This document shows, piece by piece, positions 1 through 8,358 of a stretch of DNA of 64,000 nucleotides. The position numbers were made by a program, and so were the translations under genes. The number at the start of each line of letters is the position of its first letter. Position 1 is the first letter of the stretch. Under the pieces are notes generated by a model that was not told the origin of the DNA, ran no database searches, and worked only from the letters and a program-made list of their open reading frames with translations. The DNA is from Paenibacillus selenitireducens (GTDB lineage: Bacteria; Bacillota; Bacilli; Paenibacillales; Paenibacillaceae), in NCBI RefSeq assembly GCF_002021565.1, contig NZ_MSZX01000002.1, positions 490,554 through 554,553 of the forward strand, given 5' to 3'.

Positions 1-1
1 C

Positions 2-709
2 CCTAAACGATACATTGAGGAGACCTATTCTGCCTGGGAGCAAGTGGCAAGCGGATCCGCTGCGGATGCCGAGAAGCAAGGCATCGTTGCATGCGAAGAT
101 TTTTGGAGACGAGATCCGTTTTCACAAGAAATTGACTTGGAAAAATTCTCGCTTTGGGTATATGATAATGAAGTTGGCATTCGTCCGGCTTCCCCTGCCA
201 AGAATATGGATACGGTACCGTATGAGCTTGGAAAATTAAAGTCCTTGTACATGGTAGACGTTCCGGATACGATGCAGGTTATCGATAGGATTCTCGATCA
301 AGGGAACCAATTGGAACGTATTCATGCGTTGTACGCGGATACAATTGCCCCTGCGGAACGATTAACCATACCTTCCAGAGAGCAATTCAAACGAATATAT
401 GTAGAAATGCGCAACGAAGGATCCTGGCCAGCTGCTATGAAAGGGAATTCATTTATTTATCGATTACAGAAGCAGACTGGATTATCGCAGCGTACGTTAG
501 ACTATGTCATGGCTGTTTTTAAAGAGTTAGCATTTATTGTGGAGCATTCGGGAACGATTTCTATGAATGATCAACCTCAGAAAGCTGATTTAACGACAGC
601 GAAAGCTTATCAGGAATTGGAACAAAGAACAGAAGTGGAGCAACAGCTCGTGGGATCGTCTTCCGAACAATTATCGAAGCGATTTCAACGGCGTTATTAT
701 AAGAGTTGA
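2..709 (+). CDS. recJ: RecJ single-strand DNA exonuclease, C-terminal part (cut by window start)
   Basis: The reading frame is open from base 2 to the TGA-preceding stop at 707-709, about 235 codons, so only the C-terminal third of a protein that is usually about 780 residues is visible. The catalytic DHH/DHHA1 domains lie outside the window. The visible part is the Firmicute-specific C-terminal extension, which has no obvious catalytic motif. Identification rests on this extension and on the following genes apt and relA, which sit directly after recJ in Bacillus subtilis. RecJ degrades 5'-tailed single-stranded DNA in recombination and repair. The apparent GTG start at 44 is internal to the gene. 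Confidence 0.8.
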   Translation, partial: PKRYIEETYSAWEQVASGSAADAEKQGIVACEDFWRRDPFSQEIDLEKFSLWVYDNEVGIRPASPAKNMDTVPYELGKLKSLYMVDVPDTMQVIDRILDQGNQLERIHALYADTIAPAERLTIPSREQFKRIYVEMRNEGSWPAAMKGNSFIYRLQKQTGLSQRTLDYVMAVFKELAFIVEHSGTISMNDQPQKADLTTAKAYQELEQRTEVEQQLVGSSSEQLSKRFQRRYYKS

Positions 710-728
710 TTAGAGGAGAGATATGACG

Positions 729-1241
729 ATGGATTTCAAACAGCACATCCGTGTTATCGAGGATTTTCCACAGCCGGGCATTAGCTTCAAAGACATCACG
801 ACTTTATTAAAAAATGGTGAAGCTTACCGCGAAGCGATTCTTGCGATGAAAGAATTAATTAAAGAAAAGGAAATTGATCTTATTGCAGGTCCAGAAGCAC
901 GCGGATTCGTTGTTGGTGCACCGCTTGCTTATGCGTTAGGCGTTGGCTTCATTCCCATCCGTAAGAGCGGCAAGCTTCCGGGTGAGACCCTTGAAGTAGG
1001 GTATGACTTGGAGTATGGTACGGATAAACTAGCAATGCATACAGATGCGATTCAACCCGGACAAAAGGTATTGATTGCAGACGACTTGCTCGCAACAGGA
1101 GGTACAATCTCGACATCGGTTAACTTAGTGAGACAACTTGGAGGCGAAGTGGTAGGCGCAGCTTTCTTGATTGAGCTTGTTGACTTGCAAGGCCGCAATA
1201 AATTGGACAAAGTAGACGTATTTACTTTATTGCAATACTAA
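729..1241 (+). CDS. apt: Adenine phosphoribosyltransferase
   Basis: Converts adenine and PRPP to AMP plus pyrophosphate in the cytoplasm (purine salvage). The PRPP-binding loop is visible around residues 114-126 as [13 protein letters not shown], and the N-terminus reads [18 protein letters not shown], typical of the family. Two in-frame ATGs exist, at 723 and 729. The second gives 170 residues, the usual length, and sits a better distance from the GAGGAG site at about 714-719, so I chose it. It follows recJ by about 20 bases and was probably co-transcribed with it. A strong hairpin terminator follows. Confidence 0.95.
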   Translation: MDFKQHIRVIEDFPQPGISFKDITTLLKNGEAYREAILAMKELIKEKEIDLIAGPEARGFVVGAPLAYALGVGFIPIRKSGKLPGETLEVGYDLEYGTDKLAMHTDAIQPGQKVLIADDLLATGGTISTSVNLVRQLGGEVVGAAFLIELVDLQGRNKLDKVDVFTLLQY

Positions 1242-1257
1242 TTGATCAGGCCTATAG

Positions 1258-1302
1258 AAAAAGAGCCAGTGTAACATGAACGTTACGGTTGGCTCTTTTT
1301 TG
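1258..1302. terminator. Bidirectional rho-independent terminator between apt and the uracil permease
   Basis: The stem AAAAAGAGCCA pairs with TGGCTCTTTTTT, with an inner GTAAC/GTTAC pairing. A-rich and T-rich flanks on both sides suit termination of the two convergent genes. Confidence 0.85.
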
Positions 1303-1311
1303 TGTTAAAAT

Positions 1312-2586
1312 TTATGATTTTTCGTTAGACCATCCAAGTTTTTCGATGACTGTGAAGAACAGACTCATCACAATCGCAACGATTGTTGCAAGTGCCATCC
1401 CTTTTAATTCAACGTGACCGATTGTTAACTTCGCACCGCTTATCCCGATGACAAGAACGATGGTCGTCAGCAAGAGATTCGTTGGTTTTCCGAAGTCCAC
1501 TTTTTGCTCAATCAGGATACGTAACCCGGATGCCGCGATTACGCCGAAGAGCATAAGAGAGACACCGCCCATGACTGGGACAGGGATACTCGAGATCAAC
1601 GCTGAGAACTTGCCAAAGAAGGACATGATAATTGCAAATATTGCTGCACCACCAATGACAAATGTGGAATATACTCTGGTTAAGGCCATGACGCCGATAT
1701 TCTCACCATATGTCGTATTTGGTGTTGATCCTACAAATCCTGAGATAATCGTGGAAATCCCGTTACCTAGAATTGAGCGATGTAGACCAGGTTCTTTCGA
1801 TAAGTCTTTACCTACAATGTTACTCGTCACCATTAAGTGACCCACATGTTCTACGATAACAACAAGTGCTGCTGGAATGATCGTAATAATAGCCGTCCAG
1901 TTCCACGTTGGTGCTGTCATATGCGGCATCGAGAATAAGCTGGCGCTCGATACAGCGTTCCAATCGACAAGACCTGCGTACCAAGCCACGATATAACCGA
2001 CGATGATCCCGATCAGAATGGGAATGATTTTGAAGAAACCGCGGAACATGACATTACCGATGACCGTGACGCCTAGGGTGATAAGGGATACCATGATCAC
2101 TTTTGGATCTGGCGTCCAGTTCGCGTCACTGCCAACAAGTCCAGCCATGCCTGCAGCTACAGGTACAAGCTCAAGACCGATCACGGCAACAATGGCACCC
2201 ATCGCAGCCGGTGGGAAGAGAACATTCAGCCAGTTGGTTCCGGCCACTTTAATCAGTAGAGCTACGAGGCAGAAGATGACACCCGTAATAATAAAGCCGC
2301 CTAGTGCGTCAGAATAACCGTTGCCGCCTTTCAAAGCAAGAACAACACCAATAGGTGAGATAAATGCAAAGCTGGAGCCTAAGTATGCGGGAATTTGCAT
2401 TTTACAGAGGAACAGATATAGCAACGTTCCGATCCCGTTCATTAAGAGCACGATACCTGGATCAATTCCGAAGAGATTCGGAACAAGTACCGTTGAACCG
2501 AACATGGCGAACAAATGCTGTATGCTCAGGATAGCTCCTTTTCCAATAGGGGGTCTTTCGTGTACTTGAATTTCTCTTTGCGACAA
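1312..2586 (-). CDS. uraA: Uracil permease, NCS2 family
   Basis: A membrane protein of about 424 residues that is almost entirely hydrophobic helices, as expected of the 14-helix NCS2 nucleobase:proton symporters. Typical family stretches are QHLFAMFGSTVLVP near the N-terminus, GLELVPVAAGMAGL, and NTTYGENIGVMALTRVYS in the central substrate-binding region. The longest frame starts at a GTG at 2595, but that overlaps the GAGGAG ribosome binding site at 2595-2600. TTG codons at 2589 or 2586 lie 5 or 8 bases downstream of it, so a TTG start is favoured. It is monocistronic with its own promoter and converges on apt. I saw no PyrR-type attenuator in the leader. Uracil specificity is by family resemblance only. 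Confidence 0.88.
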   Translation of the reverse strand: MSQREIQVHERPPIGKGAILSIQHLFAMFGSTVLVPNLFGIDPGIVLLMNGIGTLLYLFLCKMQIPAYLGSSFAFISPIGVVLALKGGNGYSDALGGFIITGVIFCLVALLIKVAGTNWLNVLFPPAAMGAIVAVIGLELVPVAAGMAGLVGSDANWTPDPKVIMVSLITLGVTVIGNVMFRGFFKIIPILIGIIVGYIVAWYAGLVDWNAVSSASLFSMPHMTAPTWNWTAIITIIPAALVVIVEHVGHLMVTSNIVGKDLSKEPGLHRSILGNGISTIISGFVGSTPNTTYGENIGVMALTRVYSTFVIGGAAIFAIIMSFFGKFSALISSIPVPVMGGVSLMLFGVIAASGLRILIEQKVDFGKPTNLLLTTIVLVIGISGAKLTIGHVELKGMALATIVAIVMSLFFTVIEKLGWSNEKS

Positions 2587-2621
2587 CAAAATCACTCCTC
2601 AATAATTTTAAAACCTGTACT

Positions 2622-2650
2622 ATCTTACTTAGATTTTCCGATAATTTCAA
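2622..2650 (-). promoter_or_regulatory. Sigma-A promoter of the uracil permease gene
   Basis: On the minus strand TTGAAA (2650-2645) is followed by a 17-base spacer and TAAGAT (2627-2622), about 35 bases upstream of the gene. Confidence 0.6.
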
Positions 2651-2689
2651 CAAAAATGTGCACAAATAGACAATCATTTGCAGGAATAG

Positions 2690-2718
2690 TTGACGAAGCC
2701 CCTACAGAAGGGCATAAT
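2690..2718 (+). promoter_or_regulatory. Sigma-A promoter of relA
   Basis: TTGACG (2690-2695), a 17-base spacer, then CATAAT (2713-2718), about 64 bases before the relA ATG. It is divergent from the uracil permease promoter. Confidence 0.7.
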
Positions 2719-2781
2719 TATAGGAAATCGGAATATAGTTCGGGTTATTATTCTATATGGAAAGGATTTGGAACGGAGCAG

Positions 2782-4965
2782 ATGGGCATTGAAAAGTTAC
2801 TTGAGAAGGCATCCGCATATATTAAACCACAGGACCTGCAGCGTATTAAGGAAGCCTACGATTTTGCTGAGAAAGCCCATGAAAATCAGGTGCGCAAATC
2901 GGGAGAGCCTTATATCTTACATCCGCTTGCGGTAGCTGATATTGTGGTGAACATGCAAATGGACACAACCTCCATTATTGCAGCATTGCTGCATGATGTT
3001 GTTGAAGATACATCCGTGTCATTGGATATGATCCGGGAGAAATTCGGCAATACATGTGCGTTATTAGTCGATGGGTTGACGAAGTTGGAGAAGATCCAAT
3101 TCCGATCTAAGGAAGAACAGCAGAACGAGAATTATCGCAAAATGTTCGTTGCCATGGCGCAAGACATCCGCGTGATCGTGATTAAGCTAGCGGACCGTCT
3201 TCATAATATGCGCACGTTAAAATATCAATCAGAGGAAAGCCAACGTCGAATTGCCTACGAAACGCTTGAAATATTTGTTCCTATTGCCCATCGCCTAGGG
3301 ATTTCGGCAATCAAATGGGAAATGGAGGACATCGCCCTTCGTTATTTAAATCCACAGCAGTATTACCGTATTGCAAATCTCGTGCAGAAGAAACGCGTGG
3401 AACGTGAGCAATACATTACGAATGTCATTGGCCGCATCCAAGAAAAGCTTGACGAAATGGGGATCGATGCCGACTTATCCGGCCGCCCGAAACATATTTA
3501 CAGCGTATATAAAAAAATGTCGACGAAGAACAAACAATTTAATGAGATTTACGATTTGCTGGCGATTCGGATCATCGTGGATAATATCAAAGATTGTTAT
3601 GCGACCTTGGGGATTATTCATACGTTATGGAAACCGATGCCGGGGAGATTCAAAGATTATATCGCGATGCCAAAAACCAATATGTATCAGTCGCTTCATA
3701 CTACTGTGATTGGACCGAATGGGGAGCCAACCGAGGTTCAGATTCGGACGTGGGAAATGCACCGTACCTCTGAATACGGGATCGCGGCACACTGGGCGTA
3801 CAAAGAGGGCAGCGTTGTACCCGCCGGGAATTTCGAAGATAAGATGAGCTGGTTCCGCGAAATTCTAGAGCTTCAACAAGAGACCAAAGACGCGTCAGAG
3901 TTCATGGAATCTTTGAAAATGGACTTTTTTGCGGATCTTGTATTCGTGTTTACCCCAAAAGGCGAAGTGATCGAATTGCCAGCGGGCTCCGTTCCACTTG
4001 ATTTTGCATACCGCATTCATACGGAAGTTGGGAATCGGACGATAGGTGCCAAGGTGAACGGACGGATTGTACCGCTTGACCATAAATTAAAAACGGGCGA
4101 TATTATCGAAATTCTGACGTCGAAGCATTCGTACGGTCCGAGTCAGGATTGGGTAAAAATTGCTCAATCTTCCCATGCGCGCAGTAAGATAAAGCAATGG
4201 TTCAAGAAGGAACGCCGTGAAGAGAACGTGGAAAAGGGACGCGATCTGCTTGAACGCGAGTTGAAGCGGTTAGGTCTTGAACCTTCCGCATGGCTGACCG
4301 ACGATAAATTGTCAGAAGTGGCGAAGAAATTCACCTTCAACGATATTGAGGATATGCTCTCTGCCATCGGATTTAGCGGGATTACCGCTGCTCAAATCTG
4401 TACACGTCTGACAGAGAAGATGCGTAAAGAACAAGAAGAAGCCAGCCTGATCGAGCTAACCAATGAGGTTCGCGAAGTGAAGACAGCAGCCCCAGAGAAG
4501 AAATCACGTCCAACGAACGGCGTTCGGGTCAAAGGGATTGATAACTGTCTCGTTCGTTTCGCACGCTGCTGTAATCCCATTCCTGGGGACGAGATCATCG
4601 GCTACATTACACGCGGGCGTGGCGTATCCGTACACCGCAGTGACTGCATAAACCTTCCAAGCCCAGACGATGGGGAAGAAGCAGCGCGTGTCATTGAAGT
4701 GGAGTGGGAGAAATCCGTAGAATCGAACTATAGTGTTGATATAGAAATTACCGGACTGGACCGTCGCGGCATGTTGAATGAAGTATTGCAGGCCGTGTCG
4801 GAGAGTAAGACGAATATTTCCGCCGTATCAGGACGTTCCGATAAGAACAAATTGTCCTTGATTCATATGACGATTCTTATCCGTAATAATGAACATTTGC
4901 AGTCGGTGGTTGATAAAATCAAGCGTGTCAAAGATGTCTATTCGGTTCACCGAATCATGCAGTAA
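2782..4965 (+). CDS. relA: Bifunctional (p)ppGpp synthetase/hydrolase RelA/SpoT family
   Basis: A 727-residue long-form Rel protein that makes and degrades the stringent-response alarmone. Domain order: HD hydrolase (HD pair at about residues 71-72 in LLHDVVEDT), synthetase domain with RFKD near residue 289 (the RXKD signature of bifunctional enzymes) followed by YQSLHTT, TGS domain (VFVFTPKGEVIELPAGS), a Cys-rich segment (RCCNPIPGDEIIGYITRG) and a C-terminal ACT domain. The open frame extends upstream to 2515, but that part overlaps the divergent permease gene and the promoter at 2690-2718. The ATG at 2782 gives the N-terminus MGIEKLLEKAS, which aligns with family starts. The ribosome binding site is weak (GGAG very close to the ATG). 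The order relA then dtd matches Bacillus. Confidence 0.97.
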   Translation: MGIEKLLEKASAYIKPQDLQRIKEAYDFAEKAHENQVRKSGEPYILHPLAVADIVVNMQMDTTSIIAALLHDVVEDTSVSLDMIREKFGNTCALLVDGLTKLEKIQFRSKEEQQNENYRKMFVAMAQDIRVIVIKLADRLHNMRTLKYQSEESQRRIAYETLEIFVPIAHRLGISAIKWEMEDIALRYLNPQQYYRIANLVQKKRVEREQYITNVIGRIQEKLDEMGIDADLSGRPKHIYSVYKKMSTKNKQFNEIYDLLAIRIIVDNIKDCYATLGIIHTLWKPMPGRFKDYIAMPKTNMYQSLHTTVIGPNGEPTEVQIRTWEMHRTSEYGIAAHWAYKEGSVVPAGNFEDKMSWFREILELQQETKDASEFMESLKMDFFADLVFVFTPKGEVIELPAGSVPLDFAYRIHTEVGNRTIGAKVNGRIVPLDHKLKTGDIIEILTSKHSYGPSQDWVKIAQSSHARSKIKQWFKKERREENVEKGRDLLERELKRLGLEPSAWLTDDKLSEVAKKFTFNDIEDMLSAIGFSGITAAQICTRLTEKMRKEQEEASLIELTNEVREVKTAAPEKKSRPTNGVRVKGIDNCLVRFARCCNPIPGDEIIGYITRGRGVSVHRSDCINLPSPDDGEEAARVIEVEWEKSVESNYSVDIEITGLDRRGMLNEVLQAVSESKTNISAVSGRSDKNKLSLIHMTILIRNNEHLQSVVDKIKRVKDVYSVHRIMQ

Positions 4966-4986
4966 GCTAAAGGAGTACCCGTAACG

Positions 4987-5442
4987 ATGAAAGTTGTTAT
5001 ACAGCGTTGTAAAGAGGCACAGGTTCGTGTCGATGGAGAAACCATTGGGCAGATTGAGCAAGGATTAATGCTCCTTGTCGGCATTACCCATGAAGATACA
5101 GAGCAGGATGTACGTTATGTGGCGGATAAAACAGCCGGGTTGCGTATTTTTGAAGATGACCAGGAGAAAATGAACTTTTCGGTACTGGATGTGGGTGGAC
5201 AGATATTATCCGTCTCTCAATTTACGTTATATGGAGATTGCCGTAAAGGGAAACGGCCTAATTTCATGGCTGCGGCACGACCGGATCAGGCTGAGCGATT
5301 ATATGAATTATTTAACGATCGCCTTCGAGAGCTTGGCTTAGTCGTGGAGACAGGGAAATTCGGGGCGATGATGGATGTGAGCTTGACGAATTGGGGCCCG
5401 GTTACGATTATTCTTGATTCTAAACAGGATAAAGGAGCGTAA
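4987..5442 (+). CDS. dtd: D-aminoacyl-tRNA deacylase
   Basis: A 151-residue enzyme that hydrolyses D-amino acids (and glycine mischarged on tRNA-Ala) from tRNA, using tRNA 2'-OH rather than side-chain catalysis. The two family signatures are present: SQFTLYGD in the middle and NWGPVTI near the C-terminus, which carries the cross-subunit Gly-cis-Pro motif. An AAGGAG site at about 4970 precedes the ATG. It lies 21 bases downstream of relA and is probably co-transcribed with it, as in Bacillus. Confidence 0.95.
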   Translation: MKVVIQRCKEAQVRVDGETIGQIEQGLMLLVGITHEDTEQDVRYVADKTAGLRIFEDDQEKMNFSVLDVGGQILSVSQFTLYGDCRKGKRPNFMAAARPDQAERLYELFNDRLRELGLVVETGKFGAMMDVSLTNWGPVTIILDSKQDKGA

Positions 5443-5514
5443 CTTAGCATGAATCCTGCCCTGATCGGTAAGACTAGGTATATACAACCTGGTGTTATCG
5501 GAAGGAGTAGAGTC

Positions 5515-5673
5515 ATGCGAACGTCGAAGAAGGAAGCTAACATGCGAAGAGCAGATTACCGCATGTTGGGTTATGATCTGCATGAATCGATGCGAATGGG
5601 TGTCAGTCGGTCGGGGAATGAATTTGCAGCCGAGATGATGAGTCCTACGAAGCGGAATATGGATCGTGTGTAA
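5515..5673 (+). CDS. Small basic hypothetical protein, 52 residues
   Basis: A short reading frame beginning MRTSKKEANMRRADYRMLG that is rich in Arg, Lys and Met and has no membrane segment or recognised domain. The start was chosen because GGAAGGAG lies 7 bases upstream of the ATG at 5515, a near-ideal site. An in-frame ATG at 5449 would add 22 residues with a poorer site. It follows dtd and ends before a strong terminator, so it is the likely last gene of the relA-dtd unit. The phrase SRSGNEFAAEMMS faintly recalls small spore-protein vocabulary, but the match is too weak to assign. Function unknown. Confidence 0.55.
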   Translation: MRTSKKEANMRRADYRMLGYDLHESMRMGVSRSGNEFAAEMMSPTKRNMDRV

Positions 5674-5708
5674 GGTGAAGATTTTTTTCGGGTGGGAAAT
5701 AGATACAG

Positions 5709-5757
5709 AGAGAGGCGACTATTCGTTCAAAATCGAACGAATAGCCGCCTCTTTCAT
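5709..5757 (+). terminator. Rho-independent terminator after the relA-dtd-small ORF unit
   Basis: A 19-base stem (GAGAGGCGACTATTCGTTC with its complement, one mismatch) and a 6-base loop, followed by TTTCATTT. Confidence 0.85.
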
Positions 5758-5776
5758 TTGAAACCATTAAGAAATT

Positions 5777-6078
5777 GTGAAAACCTCTACCCACGCCTTT
5801 CGAAGATGAGCGACCGCGTTTAGATGTAGGTTTTATAGCCAATAAGAAAGTCGTTTTCGGATGCCGAAAACTTATACTTTCTGATGTGGTAAAAACATAA
5901 GTTGTATAGATCTTCGATCTATCGACCGATACGTTTTTTTACCCTTGATGCTATGTTTGATTTATGCAGGATAGGACGCCCGAATGAGCTTCGTTGCTTA
6001 TCTATAAATTCTATTTGGCGAAAAAAACTCTAAACACGGTCACTTATCTTCGAATGAACCGAAGGTAGAGGTTTTCTC
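5777..6078. repeat. ~300-bp non-coding element with long terminal inverted repeats
   Basis: The left end (5777 to about 5850) and the reverse complement of the right end (6078 back to about 6006) align over roughly 70 bases. Shared blocks are GAAAACCTCTACC, TTCGAAGAT, GACCG, GTTTAGA and GCCAA. About 155 bases of AT-rich sequence separate the arms, and I found no credible gene inside. This architecture resembles a MITE or a large dispersed palindromic element. No clear target-site duplication is visible, because the symmetry degrades gradually outside the ends. The left arm runs into a second palindromic repeat at 5841-5889. Confidence 0.6.
5841..5889 (-). repeat. ~48-bp palindromic dispersed repeat, copy A
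   Basis: Its reverse complement matches 10986-11033 at most positions. It folds as nested stems: AGAAAGT/ACTTTCT outside and TTTTCGG/CCGAAAA inside. Confidence 0.6.
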
Positions 6079-6150
6079 AACATTCTAGAATGTATAACTA
6101 TTCGAGAGATTGCCGAAATCAAACTAGGGTGCAGGGAACGGAGCGAGAAA

Positions 6151-6338
6151 TGAACGGACACAGGAGACCTTAATGATGCCAAAAGCACTCAAAATGCAGG
6201 GTGAACGGACACAGCAGCTCTTATCATGCTAAATATAAGCTATAAACTCATGATTCGAATGGAATAAGGGCATCTGAGTCCGAAAAACGTCTAATCTATG
6301 AGCATAGCAAACAATAAGGTCTCTCATGTCCGTTATAC
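6151..6338. repeat. Four copies of a ~25-base motif, two direct and two inverted
   Basis: Copies at 6151-6180 and 6202-6230 share TGAACGGACACAG, then AG, then a CCTTA or CTTAT box. Copies at 6261-6286 and 6312-6338 are reverse-orientation versions (AATAAGG, then AGTCCG or TGTCCGTTAT). The stretch has no convincing gene. A minus-strand frame at 6229-6435 reads through the repeats and lacks a ribosome binding site. Confidence 0.5.
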
Positions 6339-6446
6339 ACAAAGAGCTTATATAATTTGTCAAGATTTCGTATCTACGACAGCTGAAACGCAAAACACCA
6401 ACCCATCTCTCCGATCCACCGACGTATAGGTTCACACAATAAAGGA

Positions 6447-6474
6447 CCGTCAGGTGATCCCCTGACGGGTTTTC
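6447..6474 (+). terminator. Terminator-like hairpin with no gene in front of it
   Basis: CCGTCAGG pairs with CCTGACGG across a 6-base loop and is followed by GTTTTC. The stretch from 6475 to 6659 holds nothing I can support. Confidence 0.5.
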
Positions 6475-6659
6475 TCATAACATATGTTTTTCAGTGCCCT
6501 CGGTTTTGTTCGTGTGGTTTTCTTTTGATATTGCCTGTTAAACATGCATGAATAAAGCGCTTTATTTTTTGTAATATGACTGTAATGTGAATTAAACACT
6601 CTGATAACAATATCGATCTATACTACATACATGACCCCCTTTTTAATATAACATTTGGA

Positions 6660-6687
6660 CCTACAAATGAATTTTGTAGGTTTTTTT
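6660..6687 (+). terminator. Terminator-like hairpin upstream of the hisS promoter
   Basis: CCTACAAA pairs with TTTGTAGG and is followed by seven T. It would insulate the hisS promoter from upstream transcription. Confidence 0.55.
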
Positions 6688-6718
6688 CTGCCCATTTACG
6701 CATCTTGATAACCAATTC

Positions 6719-6747
6719 TTGACTTTACTTCGTTAACTGGATACAAT
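6719..6747 (+). promoter_or_regulatory. Sigma-A promoter of the hisS-aspS operon
   Basis: TTGACT (6719-6724), a 17-base spacer, TACAAT (6742-6747). Transcription would begin just before the T-box leader. Confidence 0.75.
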
Positions 6748-6754
6748 CATATAA

Positions 6755-7069
6755 TAAGTTGAACAATCTGTGATTCGTTGAAGGGATAAAGTACTTCACC
6801 CCACATAGGCAGAGAGGGATCTCCAGGCTGCAAAGATCCTTATGATGGATGAACGAATAGACCTCCCCGAGAACAACCGATGAACACATGGGATGAAGAT
6901 CGATAGGATCTCATTCAATGTTAAGTAATCGGCTTGCGTGTAACGGGCGTTAACCGTAAAGCGAGCTAAGACAGCTCGAAATGTGGGTGGTACCACGGGT
7001 GTATTGTGAACAACAATCTCTCGTCCCTGTTCTGATGATCAGACAGGAGCGAGGGATTTTATTTTTTTT
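6755..7069 (+). promoter_or_regulatory. T-box riboswitch leader, histidine specifier, upstream of hisS
   Basis: The T-box core GGGTGGTACCACGG is at 6984-6997. It is followed by a terminator hairpin (about 7018-7055, CTCG..CCCTGT with ACAGG..CGAG) and a T run to 7069. The base of stem I can be drawn between CTTCACCCCA near 6794-6803 and TGGGATGAAG near 6889-6898. The sequence just inside that helix is GAACACA, giving the specifier CAC (6885-6887) for histidine, in agreement with the downstream gene. Uncharged tRNA-His would pair with the leader and prevent termination. Confidence 0.92.
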
Positions 7070-7086
7070 ACGGAGGTAATCAGGTC

Positions 7087-8331
7087 ATGGCATTTCAAAA
7101 ACCGACGGGCACACAGGATATTCTGCCGGGTGCAGTAGAGAACTGGCAGTTTGTTGAAGAAAAAGCGCGGGATTTAAGTCGTCGCTTTAACTACAAAGAA
7201 ATTCGTACACCGATTTTTGAACAGACGGAATTGTTCGAGCGCGGTGTCGGGGAAACGACAGATATTGTCGAGAAAGAAATGTATACGTTCCGCGACAAGG
7301 GTGATCGCAGCATGACGCTTCGTCCGGAAGGGACAGCAGGTGTTGTTCGCTCTTATGTTGAGAACAAGCTCTATGGCGAACCCGATACATGCAAATTATA
7401 TTATATCGGTCCGATGTTCCGGTATGAGCGTCCACAAGCAGGACGTCAGCGTCAATTCCATCAATTTGGTGTAGAAGCATTCGGTGCCGTGGATCCTAGC
7501 ATTGATGCAGAGGTGATCGGCCTAGGCTATCAATTCTGCCGTGAGGTGGGCTTGCAGGATGTGAAGGTGGAGATTAACTCTGTTGGGAATCCGGCCGTCC
7601 GTGCGGCGTATCGCCAGACATTACTCGATTTCTTAAATCCAATGCGCGAAGAACTTTGTAAAGATTGCCAGTCACGGATAGATCGTAATCCGCTGCGTGT
7701 ACTCGATTGCAAAGTGGATCAAGCGCGATTTGTGAACGCACCGTCTATTCTCGATAGCTTGGATGAGGAATGTGCTACGCATTTTGCCAAAGTGAAACAG
7801 CATTTGACAGCGATGGGCGTCGAATATACGATCAATCATCGTCTCGTACGCGGATTGGACTACTACACGCATACAGCGTTTGAGTATAAAGCACAAGGCA
7901 TCGGCGCGATCGATACGATTGGCGGCGGTGGTCGTTACAACGGCTTGGTAGGCGAAATCGGCGGACCGGATCAACCGGGTGTCGGTCTAGGGATCGGTCT
8001 GGAACGTATCTCCTTAATTCTTGAAAAGCAAGGTATTGCTGTACCGCAGCCGAAGCCGCTTGACGTGTATTTGATTGCACTCGGCGAGAAGGCAGAAGAT
8101 GAAGTAACGAAGCAATTGCATATTTTGCGTACGAACGGCATCATCGCGGAGAAAGACTACCAAGGACGTAAAATGAAAGCACAAATGAAATCTGCTGACC
8201 GCATGCAAGCACGTTACACGGGGATTATCGGTGATGACGAGCTGGAGCGGGGAGAGATTGCGTTAAAATCGATGGCTGATGGGGTACAACGGATGGTTCC
8301 ATTGGAGCGCCTAGCTGAAGAACTTAAGTAA
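7087..8331 (+). CDS. hisS: Histidyl-tRNA synthetase
   Basis: A 414-residue class II synthetase that charges tRNA-His in the cytoplasm. Motif 1 lies in the N-terminal third (YKEIRTPIFEQTELFERGVGETTD), motif 2 around YIGPMFRYERPQAGRQRQFHQFGVEAFG, the histidine-binding segment RGLDYYTHTAFEY and the GGGGRYNGL loop are present, and motif 3 is GVGLGIGLERI. A C-terminal anticodon-binding domain follows. GGAGG lies 10 bases before the ATG. It is first in an operon with aspS (27-base gap) and is controlled by the His T-box. Confidence 0.97.
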   Translation: MAFQKPTGTQDILPGAVENWQFVEEKARDLSRRFNYKEIRTPIFEQTELFERGVGETTDIVEKEMYTFRDKGDRSMTLRPEGTAGVVRSYVENKLYGEPDTCKLYYIGPMFRYERPQAGRQRQFHQFGVEAFGAVDPSIDAEVIGLGYQFCREVGLQDVKVEINSVGNPAVRAAYRQTLLDFLNPMREELCKDCQSRIDRNPLRVLDCKVDQARFVNAPSILDSLDEECATHFAKVKQHLTAMGVEYTINHRLVRGLDYYTHTAFEYKAQGIGAIDTIGGGGRYNGLVGEIGGPDQPGVGLGIGLERISLILEKQGIAVPQPKPLDVYLIALGEKAEDEVTKQLHILRTNGIIAEKDYQGRKMKAQMKSADRMQARYTGIIGDDELERGEIALKSMADGVQRMVPLERLAEELK

Positions 8332-8358
8332 TTACAATGATAAAGGGGTAGAACGAAA

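Noticed and set aside
2515-2781. 89-residue N-terminal extension of RelA
   Set aside because: It overlaps the divergent uracil permease gene and the relA promoter; homologous proteins start near the ATG at 2782.
6229-6435. Minus-strand 68-codon frame between dtd and hisS
   Set aside because: It reads through repeat copies, has no ribosome binding site and has no recognisable protein features.
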